From positions 21,893,338 to 21,957,337 of the forward strand of contig CM039505.1 of assembly GCA_022432975.1 (NCBI GenBank): 64,000 nt of DNA. Direction: 5' to 3'. The notes under the pieces are model-generated. The model saw only the letters and a list, made by a program, of their open reading frames with translations, was not told the DNA's origin and did not search any database. Both the position numbers and the translations under genes were made by a program. This document shows, one piece after another, positions 47,089 to 57,363 of this stretch; the first letter of the stretch is position 1; each line of letters starts with the position of its first letter. The stretch is from Begonia masoniana (taxonomy: Eukaryota > Streptophyta > Magnoliopsida > Cucurbitales > Begoniaceae).

Positions 47089-48642
47089 CCTACTGCAAGT
47101 CAGCCTTTACTTGTAGCGATGTCGGTTATGTTGCGGTCTGAGATCGAGAAGTTTGATGTGGAGATCGTGGCAGAGTTGTCCAGTATGCTCACCAACATTT
47201 CTCTCAGGCCGACTATTCTGGATAAGATACGTGAAGCTCAACAGAAAGATATGGAGTGTGAGGAGCTTCGATTGAGCATGACATCTGGAGACGTGTCTGA
47301 ATTCAACTTGTCAGATGACGGTATTCTGAAGTTCAGGCATAGGTGGTACGTGCCTAACGATGAGGAGCTAAAGAAGGAGATATTGGCCGAGGCACATTCT
47401 TCAGCATACTCTGTGCATCCAGGAAGCACTAAAATGTATAGAGACTTAAAGCAACACTTTTGGTGGCCGAACATGAAGAGAGAGGTCGCCAAGTACGTTG
47501 AAACCTGTTTAGTTTGTCAACAGGTAAAGGTAGAACACCAGAGGCCACCAGGAACACTACAGCCACTGCCGATTCCGGAGCAGAAATGGGAGCAGATCTC
47601 CATGGATTTTATTGTGGGGCTCCCGAGGACGACGAAAAGGCATGACGGCATCTGGGTGATTGTGGATCGATTGACAAAGTCGGCTCACTTCTTATCTGTG
47701 AAGATGGCGTCTTCTATGGATCAGCTCGCCGAGCTTTATGTGCAGGAGATTGTTAGATTACACGGAGTGCCAGTTTCTATTGTCACAGATCGAGATCTGA
47801 GATTTACGTCGAAGTTCTGGAAGAGTCTGCACAAAGCTATGGGGACTCAACTAAATTTCAGCACGACATTTCATCCTCAGACTGATGGTCAGACAGAGAG
47901 GACAAATCAGATTCTTAAGGATATGCTCAGAGCTTGTGTGTTAGAATTTCAGGGATCGTGGAGCAGGTATTTTCCACTGATCGAGTTCTCTTACAACAAC
48001 AGCTTCCAGGCTACCATTGGTATGGCTCCGTATGAAGCTTTGTATGGTCGAAAGTGTAGATCTCCACTATATTAGGATGAGGTCGGTGAAGCTAGTATTG
48101 TTGGTCTTGAGATTCTATAGCAAATGGCAGAGAAGATTGCCGTTACTCGACAACGTATCGAGATAGCTCAGAGTCGACAGAAGAGCTATGCTGACACAAG
48201 ACGGAGAGATCTGGAATTCGAAGAAGGTGATGAGGTTTATTTGAAGGTTTCTCCGTTTAAAGGTGTAATGCGATTCGGAAGGAAGGACAAGCTAGACCCT
48301 CGATATGTGGGGCCCTTTTCTATTTTGAAGAAGATCGGAAAGATGGCGTATCGACTGTAGCTTCCGGCTTCAATGGAAGGCATCCATGACGTATTTCACG
48401 TGTCTATGCTTCGAAAGTGTTTGCGCAATCTATCGCATATTGTGGAGGCAAGAGAGATCGAGGTACAGCCTACCTTGATTTATGTGGAGAAGCCCGTACA
48501 TATTTTGGAGTCTTCCATCAAAGTATTGCGCAACAAAGAAATCCCGCTAGTTAAAGTCTTATGGCAGAACCACGAGGTGGAAGAAGCTACTTGGGAGCGA
48601 CAGCAGGATATGATGGCTAAGTATCCTGAATTGTTTGTATGA
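47089..48642 (+). pseudogene. gag-pol of element G, second part (integrase end)
   Basis: It continues pol after element D. The integrase zinc-finger region with CLVC, the DRD and HPQTDGQTE catalytic motifs, the GPF...FHVSML module and a chromodomain-like tail with EEATWE are visible. In-frame stops at 48073, 48118 and 48358 replace Trp or Gln codons. The natural stop at 48640-48642 lies just before the stem-loop. Confidence 0.92.
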
Positions 48643-48644
48643 TC

Positions 48645-48664
48645 AAATTTTGAGGACAAAATTT
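48645..48664 (+). promoter_or_regulatory. Stem-loop before the G polypurine tract
   Basis: AAATTTTG, loop AGGA, CAAAATTT lie 18 bases before the 3' LTR. The purine tract AAGGTGGATGGAA (48670-48682) follows. Confidence 0.75.
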
Positions 48665-48682
48665 TAAATAAGGTGGATGGAA

Positions 48683-50683
48683 TGTAACACCCGATTCTTT
48701 ACAGGATTTTATAAATTAATAATGTAATGGTATTTTTGTAATTTTGTCAATTAGGTCGGTTTCGTGAAAAGAAAGCGTTATTACGATCCTAATAATTAAT
48801 AAGGATTTTAAGAAAATTTCGGGAATTTTAGGAGTTTAATGCTAATTTTACGAGAATTACGTTTATCGTAATATAAACGATACTCTGGTAAAAATAGTAA
48901 ACGGGATCCGAATTGCGAACGGACAGTTTTAATGGCTGATAATAAGTTGGAGCTATTGGTGAAATAAGAGAATTAGGAGAAACCGAATCGTTAGCTAATT
49001 AACGAAACGAAGGACGAAACAAATAGAAAACAAAGGAAGGGCAAAATGGTAAATTGCCAAGTCAATTTTAATAAAATCACATTTCTTTTCTTTTCCTTCT
49101 TCATTTTCTCTCTGCTCTGCGTGCTTCTCTCTGCGATTCCTCTCCTCTCACGGCGACTCTCTTCCTTCCAACGGCGATTCCCCTCCGATCAACCTCCGTT
49201 CTTCATGTTTTCTTCCTCAATCCTGACCCTAGCTACGATTCTAAGGTTTTAGGAAAGTTTATTTCGATTTTTACGGAGTTTAAACGATTAGGGTTCGTTT
49301 AGGGTTTTGTGAAAAATGTGATTTAGGGTTTGAAATCGATAAGTTTACCGTAGTTGTGAATATAACGGACGTATCGAGCGTATTGGATGAAGGTTGGTCT
49401 ATCCATTGTGGAATATTAAGGTTTGTTGAAATTTCGAGTTTTGGAAAACTTCGTTAATGGAGGTTTTGAGGTGTCGAGCGTGAATCGCTAGATAAAAATG
49501 CCTCAATGAGTTAAATTAGAGTTTTAGGAAATTTCTTTAGTTAAGAGTTTCATTGGTTTAGATGTTTATTGGTTTAGACTCGTTTTAACAACGGATATTG
49601 TGAAATTGCCTTAGGTAAATGACGCTCGTGGACGGAGCTAGAAGTTCAACGCGCACGAGGTAAGTTCTCGTAACTTACTCTGGCCGATTGGCCTACACCG
49701 TACGTCGAGGTCGCGTCGAGGATCATTGGAGTCTTGTTTGTTTAAATGTTTTGGTTGGGTAGTTAGGGTTATTTACTTTGATAGATTCTGCTTTTTATTG
49801 TCTTGATGGTATGCACGATATATGTTTACTTTAAGCATTTAACTGTTCATGCATCACGTCTTTTAAAAACAGCATGAAAACGGATTTCTGCACATGTTTA
49901 AGAAAATGAAATGAATGAACGAAATGAATCTACGTAATCTGTTATTTGGTCACATAAGGTGGGGCTCAGGCATGGCTGTACACGGATGTAAGCGTGTACC
50001 CCCTCTCCCGTTAGGTGAAGAGGATTGTCCAATCGCAGGACGTGTCCTCTCCATCTAATAGGCTGAGACCTCGGTGATATTCTGTCTGCGACGTAATGAT
50101 AAGAAAATGTTGCATGATTTCCGAAGCTCATTTGCACAGCATGCATTTACATTTACGAAACTTACCGAGCCTTTAGCTCATAGATTGTCTGTATGGTGTA
50201 GGTGATTTCGAAACAGGTGAGGATGACGTTCCTCCACCAGATGTACAGGATGGTTGAAGAAGAACGACTGTGGTGGTGTGCATGGGCAGTCGACGTGTAT
50301 CTTGACCCGTGGGGGTAACAGTTAGGTATTTTGAGGGTTTTTGGGTGTAATGGGTTAATGGTGGATTATTTTATAGTTAGAAACATTTTAGGATGTTTGG
50401 TTCTGGATAGTCGATAGGTTTATGTTTTGGATGTTTTTAAACGTTTTGGCAACTATTTTATAAACCGCTTGGTGATTTTGAGCAGGAGGAAATGTTAAGC
50501 TTTTAAACGGATCCACGCGGTTTGTTTTTATGAAATCGGATTATGTTTTTAAACGTGTTTTTGAGTCGTTCATTTTGGGTGATTGGCAAAGTGGGAAATA
50601 GATGGGCTTATGAGTGAGTTTATGTTGATGTTTGTTGAAATGTTTACTGTGTATATGTGGTAAGGAGAATTGTGTACGCAGGG

Positions 50684-50714
<31 letters not shown>

Positions 50715-51159
50715 GAGGCAGAGAACCTGCCGATCGATCGCCATCGATCGGCAGGGGTGGTCGCTGCTCCCTGGAAAATCCAAAGAGCATGGCGACCGAT
50801 CGCCCAAAAGCTGGGCGATCGATCGCGGGGCGATCGATAGCCGGTGTGAGGGGCGAACGATCGCCCCTCCATTTTTCATGGATGGCGATCGATCGCCTGC
50901 CAAAGGGGCGATCGATCGCCCCTACATTTCTGGGGACAAATGTCCCTTCTGCCCTTTTGTTCTCTACCGATTGTAATTAAGTTTTAACTTAAGTTTTTTT
51001 ATTGTTTTAATAGTTGTTTTAAAGCATTGTTTATACAAATAGTTTTTGAACGATTTTAACGATTTAGTCTACGATTTAAAGTCCCCTCAAATGTCACAAA
51101 GTATTAAGGATAAAAAAAATAATACGGGAAAATAAGGGTACAGTGTTAGGGTCGCTACA
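48683..51159 (+). repeat. 3' LTR of element G
   Basis: This 2477-bp LTR runs TGTAACACCCG to GTCGCTACA. AGGTAAGT at 49658-49665, GGCCTACACCGT near 49690 and GTGTAGGTGAT near 50197 align with F. A GAAA/GA microsatellite (50684-50715) precedes the palindrome cluster. An internal near-repeat of its header (around 48760 and 48915) matches the duplication in F. Confidence 0.9.
50729..50920 (+). repeat. GATCGATC palindrome cluster, G 3' LTR
   Basis: About eight words of the form GCGATCGATCGCC or one-base variants occur in 192 bp, at 83-90 percent of the LTR. Several are arranged as inverted pairs, giving cruciform or hairpin potential. Confidence 0.9.
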
Positions 51160-51223
51160 TCAGAGCCACTGCCCAATCAAAAATGTGACCGACGAGGACG
51201 TCTGGCCCTAAATGGGAGGAGAT
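51160..51223 (+). mobile_element. 3' interior end of an unidentified element K
   Basis: GACG, loop AGGA, CGTC (51191-51202) is followed by a purine tract GGGAGGAGAT and then TGTGACAG, a plausible 3' LTR start at 51224. This is the same order as in the other elements. G would have inserted at TCAGA just upstream. Confidence 0.45.
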
Positions 51224-52368
51224 TGTGACAGTCTGCCATTTGGTGGCCAGAAGGGCTTTATGTGAAGGCTCAGCCCATACAATGGGGGTGCACAATCCTA
51301 CATTGCTTGGAAGAGTGGAAAATGCATGGTTTATGAGTAGAGGTTCCCCTCCCTCTTTAGTAAAAAGTGTTTTAGGCTAACCTCAATAACAAATCTGTGC
51401 GGGCTCAGATCCAAACTAGACCGTATTATACTAGGAGCATTGAGCGACATTACAACATCTTCACAAAAGTGTGAACCTTTTAAAGTGTTGACCGACCTCT
51501 CATGGGGTTGACACCTAAGAGCCTTGGTTTCCATAAATAGGATTTGAAGTTTCGACTGACCTTCCAAAGCGATCAAGATATGCCAAAGGGACCATTGACA
51601 CAATCCCGAGCCTAGGCCATGCCCTCGGCCAATTTTCTTTCTAACAAGTTTGTTATTTTTGTAAGAGACGACTATTTTGAAGACTTGAAGTGGAACTAAG
51701 CACCCATAAGCCTCTCCATGTGCTAACTTGGGAGCAAACTCTCAGCCACACCAATTGCTGAAGGAGGAATTTGTCTTCTTTTTTGTAAAATGTTGTAACT
51801 GAGCCTAGTTTTTTTTTTTTGGCAAGAAACACTTAGTTTATTTTATGTTTGAATTGGATGCATGACTGAATACTTTTGGAAGGAGAGTAAGATGCATTTG
51901 GGAGAAGAAAGACCACATTGAAAGGGACATTTGGTGAGAGAAAATGGTTGCCAAAATTGGCAAAACACTAGGTGTATCCGGCTAGGTGAAGTGGCCTAGC
52001 AGACCTTTTGGGTTGTCTTCTTTTCATACTATTTTGTAACCCTAACTTGTAAGAAGGGTTGAGGTATTGATGTGCTAAGGGGAGCTATGACACGATCCCG
52101 AGCCAATTTCTTGGCCTCGGCCTAGCCCTGAACTAACAAGTTTGTTCTTTTTGTATGTGATGACTATTTTGATGACTTGAAGTGGGAGCCAAGCACCTTT
52201 GACATGGAGAAGCCTCTCCATTTGCTAACAGGGGAGGAACCCTTGGCCATGGCTAGTGTTGAAGGAGGAATTTTTCTTCCTTGTGACAATTTATGTAATC
52301 GAGTTTTCCTTGCTTTCTTTTATGTTTTCTTTTCAAAGACCTTAGTTTATTGTCTTTTTTAGGTGGCT
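51224..52368 (+). mobile_element. Mosaic of LTR fragments
   Basis: It contains two related segments with a spacing of about 492 bp. One starts TGACACAATCCCGAGCC at 51597 and the other TGACACGATCCCGAGCC at 52089; each continues with ACAAGTTTGTT, then a GACTTGAAGTGG block and GAAGGAGGAATTT. The second follows a purine stretch AAGGGGAG. Both resemble the start of chromovirus LTRs of the C/E type, including a TWEP-like peptide. I see no genes. Confidence 0.55.
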
Positions 52369-53849
52369 TGACACGAGATCCCTTAGAAAAAGGATACGTG
52401 TACAACCCACAAAAGATAAGAAAAGTGCTCGGTGGTGAGTGTTGTGCAAAACTTAAATAAAGAGAAGAAAATGATGAAAATGAAATGCAATAAAAATAAA
52501 AATGGAGTGAGATTATGCAATGGCTGATTATCACATATTAAATGATAAAATGAATTATGAAGAAAAATAAAAGAAAATGGGATGAAGAGAAGAGAAGATG
52601 GCCGAAGTAATAAAGATGCAAAATAGATGAAAGAAATGGCAAATAAAATAAGTGAATGTGAGTGGAGTGTGGCCGAAATGTAAAGAGTGGAAGTGTGTGA
52701 AAGTGATGGCAAGAAAGTAAGGAAAAAACCCTTGGCGGACTGGTAGAGCAATCTTACGGGTTAAGCTCTCGAGTGAATAATTTTCTCAGAGGAAAAATGA
52801 CCACCGTAGGCCGAGATTTTCCTCCTCAACTCCTACTCCCAATGGAGAGGCGAGGGAAAAGTTAAGAGCTATCCTAGCAACCCAAGCTAGGTTAGCAATG
52901 GAGGGCTTCTCCACTTGGTTCAAGATAACCAAGGAAAACTCCTAAGGAAACCACCTTGGAAGCATAGGGAAATAGTAGTGTATAAATTTAGGCAAAAGTA
53001 TTTTACACAGACCAATGCAATGCTTAAATAGGCAACCTAAGGTGGATGAGGGTTTGGCAAAATTTGGAGGAGAAAAAGGAGCCATTGATGGAGTGAAATC
53101 GGCGGCCCATGATGAAGGAATCCGTGCACGCCAATCCATGGCCAAGGGTGAGGCGCGCTGCTAAAGATGAGCGGTGGAGATGCGCCAGCTAGGCGATCCG
53201 TGGCGAGCGCCAAACGTGAAGCTGCTGCCCGCTGAACGCGCCTGCTGATGAAGCCTTCACGCGTCTTACCGCCTAAGCCTTCCTTGCCCCCGCGCGTGCC
53301 AGCAATGTTTTCCACTTGATTTCGAGCCATCCCTTAATCAAAGGATGTGATTTTGCCATCACTTTTATCCATGCCTCCACTAACTCATGTACCTGCAAAA
53401 TCATACCTTCACAAGTGGGCTCTTCTTTGGGCTAAGGCTTTCCTTGGGCTTGATTTGTTGAGGTTCTTTCCTTAGCTTGAAAATTTGGTTGAATATTTCT
53501 TCAACCCAACATCCACCACATTCATCTAACCCTAACCACACAATCTAATGCATGATATGCAATTTATAAAATTCTTACAAAAAAGGCTAATGTACGCCAA
53601 TGAGTTTAAAAATTAAAATTACACGTTTAAGGCCCGGGAAGACAAATTCCCATAGGGCTGCCAGAATGCTCCGTGTGTATGCTCCAATGAATGACATGAC
53701 AAGGTTTCTCCACATCTTCCGAGGTCGGCTCCCAAGTGAAGTTCATGATGGAATCAAAACCTGCAAAAAGAGACAATTCATTAGAACATTGAGTGATTAA
53801 ATTTTGTGCCCGAGTTTGTGATCTTGTGACGGGCCTCCGAGGCATGTCA
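52369..53849 (-). repeat. 3' LTR of element C
   Basis: This 1481-bp LTR runs TGACATGCCTCGG (53849, minus) to GTGTCA (52369). The pol frame reads into it to 53627. The left flank is TGGCT. Confidence 0.85.
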
Positions 53850-56800
53850 TCCCCTCCGGGTGACTGAGGATTTGACCTCAAATCCATTAGCTCAACCTCC
53901 TCTTCATGCCCCAATTCTCCAATGTAAGGGGACAAATCTTGCACATTGAAGGTAGATGATACTCCATAATTGCCGGGTAACTCCAATTTGTAAGCGTTAT
54001 TATTTATGCGTTCCAAAATTTGAAGGGGCCTTCAGCTATAGGCAATAATTTGAAGCGTCTTTTGGCGGGAAATCGTTTCTTCCTAAGGTGAAACCATACC
54101 AAATCTCCAACATTAAAAATTATCTCTTTTTTTCCCTTATTTGCATGCTTAGCATAATTGGCGTTATTTTTCTCAATTGTTTGGCGAACTTTCTCATACA
54201 ACTTCTTCATTTGCTTCACTTTATTAGCTCCCGAATGGTTTTATTAGGTCTTGGGTTGGAATAGGAATAAGTGTCATGGGTGTGTTCGCATTAAATCCAT
54301 AGATTACCTCAAATGGCGTTTGCTGGGTGGTGGAGTGAAGGCTTCGGTTGTAACCGAATTCAACTTGGGGTAGTACTATGTCCCAATTGGTGAGATTTTT
54401 ACCAATGACACTTCGAAGAAGGGTTCCCAAGGTCCTATTGACCACTTCCGTTTGGCCGTCCGTTTGGGGATGGAAAGATGTACTAAAACATAGCGTAGTC
54501 CCCAATTTCTTCCATAGAGTTTTCCAAAAAGTGCTCAAGAACTTGGTATCGCGATCGGACACAATAGATTGAGGCACTCCATGGAGTCGAACTATTTCTT
54601 TGAAGAATAGGTCGGCTATAGCAGCAGAGTCGTCAGTTTTGTTGCAGGCGATAAAATGCGCCATTTTGGAGAATCTATCTACGACCACTAAAATGGAATC
54701 CTTATTGCGTCCCGTCCGTGGTAACCCCAAAATAAAGTTCATACTGATTTCTCCCCAAGGGTGCGTAGGAATAGGTAAAGGTAAGTAAAGTCCTTGGGGT
54801 AGAACTTTGATTTTGGCCCTTTTACAAACAATGCACCACTCAACATAGTGGTGTACGTCTTTCAACATGTGAGGCCAATAAATTCTCTCCTTTAACACTT
54901 CTTCTCTCTAAAATGACCAGACAATCCTCCTCCATGAGCTTCTTTAAGAAGACATTGTCTTAAACTGCAATCAGGAATACACAATTTTCCATTCTTGTGT
55001 AAAAATTCATCTACAAGAATATATCCCCCTTCAGCCTTATTTTGACAATCTTGATAAGGCATCCCAAAATCTTTAACGGATTTATATAAAGTTTTAATTC
55101 ATTCAAACCCAAAAAATTTAACGCTTAATTCCGTTAAGAGGATACGTCTTCGAGATAGAGCATCGGCAACGGTATTTTCAGACCCTTTCAAATATTTTAA
55201 AATGTAGGGAAATCTTTCCAAGAATTCTACCCATTTTGCGTGTCTCTTGTTGAGTTTGTGTTGGCTCTTAATATGCTTGAGGGATTGATGGTCAGAATGA
55301 ATCACAAACTCTTTTGAAAGAAGGTAATGTTGCCAATGTTCTATAGCTCTAATCACAACATAGAATTCCTTGTCGTAAGTTGAATAGTTCAAAGCAGCTC
55401 CTTTTAATTTTTCGCTAAAATAAGCAAGAGGCTTGCCATCTTGCATCAATACAGCTCCAATGCCAATACTAGAGGCATCACTCTTGATCTCAAAAACGTT
55501 ATTGAAATCGGGAAGTGTCAAAACTGGTGACTGACAAAGTTTTTCCTTTATTAGGTAGAAGCTACTTTGGCATGCTGGAGTCCAATGAAAGTCTACTCCT
55601 TTCTTGGTAAGATCCGTAATAAGAGCGACTAAAGAACTGAAGTCTTTAATGAACCTCCTATAAAAAGAGGCTAATCCGTGAAACTACGGACTTCAGTGAT
55701 ACTATTACGAGTGGGCCACTCCTTGATGGCTTTAACCTTATCTTCATCCGCTTTCAAGCCATTCTTAGAAATTATGAAACCCAAAAAGTAAACTTTTTCT
55801 TGTCCAAAGGAGCATTTACCCAAATTCCCAAACAATTTAGCTCGACGGAGAGTTTGAAAAAGTATCCCGAGATGGTTGACATGTTGTGGAAGGTTGGGGC
55901 TATACACCAAGATGTCATCGAAGTATACGACAACAAACTTTCCAAGAAGATCCTTAAGAACATGGTGCATTAACCTCATGAAAGTCCTCGGGGCGTTGGT
56001 AAGTCTGAATGGCATAACCATCCACTCAAACAATCCGCATTTTGTTTTGAAAGCGGTTTTCCATTCATCACCTTCTTTCATCCGTATTTGGTGATATCCG
56101 CTTTTCAAGTCTACTTTAGAGAATATTGATGCTCCGCTTAATTCGTCCAACATATCTTCGAGTCGAGGGATTGGATACCTATATTTAATGGTAATTTGGT
56201 TGATAGCTTGACTATCAACACACATTCGCATAGAGCCATCCTTTTTTGGTACCAACAAAGTAGATACAGCGCATGGGCTTATCGACTCTCTTATGTACCC
56301 TCTTCCAAACAACTCTTGGACTTGATCTTGCAATTCCTTTGCTTCTTCGGGCCTCATCCTATAGGCCGATCGATTTGGTAACATAGCTCCAGGTTAGAGG
56401 TCAATTTGATGTTCTATTCCTCTAATCGGTGGTAATCCGGGTGGTAGTTCTTCAGGAAAAACATCTTGATAAGTCTTAAGTAGGTTTTGGACCGGTAAGG
56501 GTATATCTCCAAGTTCCATAATACAGTCCCTAAATAAAACTAGAATCATAGCCTTTCCTTTCGTCACTGCAGCTCTTAATCCCTTTTTGGCCAAGAAAAG
56601 ATTTTCCTTAATCTTTTCTTCCTTCCTAACTGCATCGTCATGGGCGATTTGCTCAGGGGTCATGGGGAGTAACTTGATATTTCTACCACCAAATTTCAAA
56701 CTGTAATTGTTGAGGAATCCATCACGTTGCATCATAGGGTCATAAAGCCATGGTCTACCAAGCAAATGATGACTTGCATTCATAGGTACGACATCGCAAA

Positions 56801-57363
56801 GAACCGCGTCCTTATACTTGCCAATAATGAAATTGATGATTATTTGCTTCGTCACCTTGATGTCATCCCTATCGTCCAAACATCTCAACTTATATGGCTT
56901 AGGGTGGCTAGTCGTCTCCAATTCAAGCTTTTTCACCATATCTTGGGAAGCCACGTTGACGCAACTTCCACTATCGATAATCATGGAACAAAACTTGTCC
57001 TTGACTGCACATCTACTTTGAAAAATATTATCCTGTTGGCAGTATTCCTTTACGTTCTTAGAAAAAAGGGTCCTACGAATGACCATTAAAAGTGTTCCGT
57101 CTTGAGCAGCACATTCATCTGACTCGTGCTCACTCTCGTCCTCTACCTCTTCTTCTTCTTCCTTTTCGAGGTATTGACCCTCATCGTTTTCACTCTCCCA
57201 TTCTCCGGTCGAGTCTTTAATAACCATCACTCGGCGGTTAGAACATTAATTTGCGTAATGTCCCTTGCCTAAAAACTTGTAGCATTGGACATCACGAGCT
57301 CTTTGTCCTTTAGACGTGTTCGCTTGATTTTTATCCATTGGAGGGGGTTTGTTTTGGTGTAAG
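53627..57363 (-). pseudogene. gag end and pol of element C (broken), reading into the LTR
   Basis: On the minus strand: zinc knuckle with the second Cys replaced by Phe and a stop inside it (about 57246); protease with IIDSGSCVN near 57000; reverse transcriptase with YFDDILVYS near 55930; RNase H to about 55100; integrase zinc finger with CIVC near 54830; catalytic SDRD and HPQTDGQTE near 54460-54560; and a terminal GPF and YKLELPGNYGVS region. Stops and one-base shifts break it near 56394, 55675, 55100, 54900 and 54225. The last 74 codons lie inside the 3' LTR. It begins at the GTAAG target site of B' (57359-57363). A chromovirus of CRM- or Galadriel-like type is likely, not certain. Confidence 0.88.
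53868..53885 (-). promoter_or_regulatory. Stem-loop before the C 3' LTR, inside coding sequence
   Basis: GGATTTG, loop AGGT (minus), CAAATCC form a perfect 7-bp stem 18 bases before the LTR. Here the structure is kept although the region is translated (DLRSNP). Confidence 0.65.

Larger units (their letters stand above)
34544..51159 (+). mobile_element. Degenerate element G, interrupted by element D
   Basis: The interior begins just after the gap. Gag-pol occupies 34587-37522 and 47089-48642, and the 3' LTR is 48683-51159. It belongs to the same family group as F. The 5' LTR is lost in the gap. The right flank of the insertion is TCAGA. Confidence 0.85.

Noticed and set aside
51224..52368. 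Possible host gene fragment
   Set aside because: Fragments resemble LTR starts of the C/E lineage and no splice-compatible coding exon or host domain was recognised.
56364..56374. GCCGATCGATT near 56364 as a member of the palindrome clusters
   Set aside because: It is a single isolated word inside C pol coding sequence, best explained by chance.
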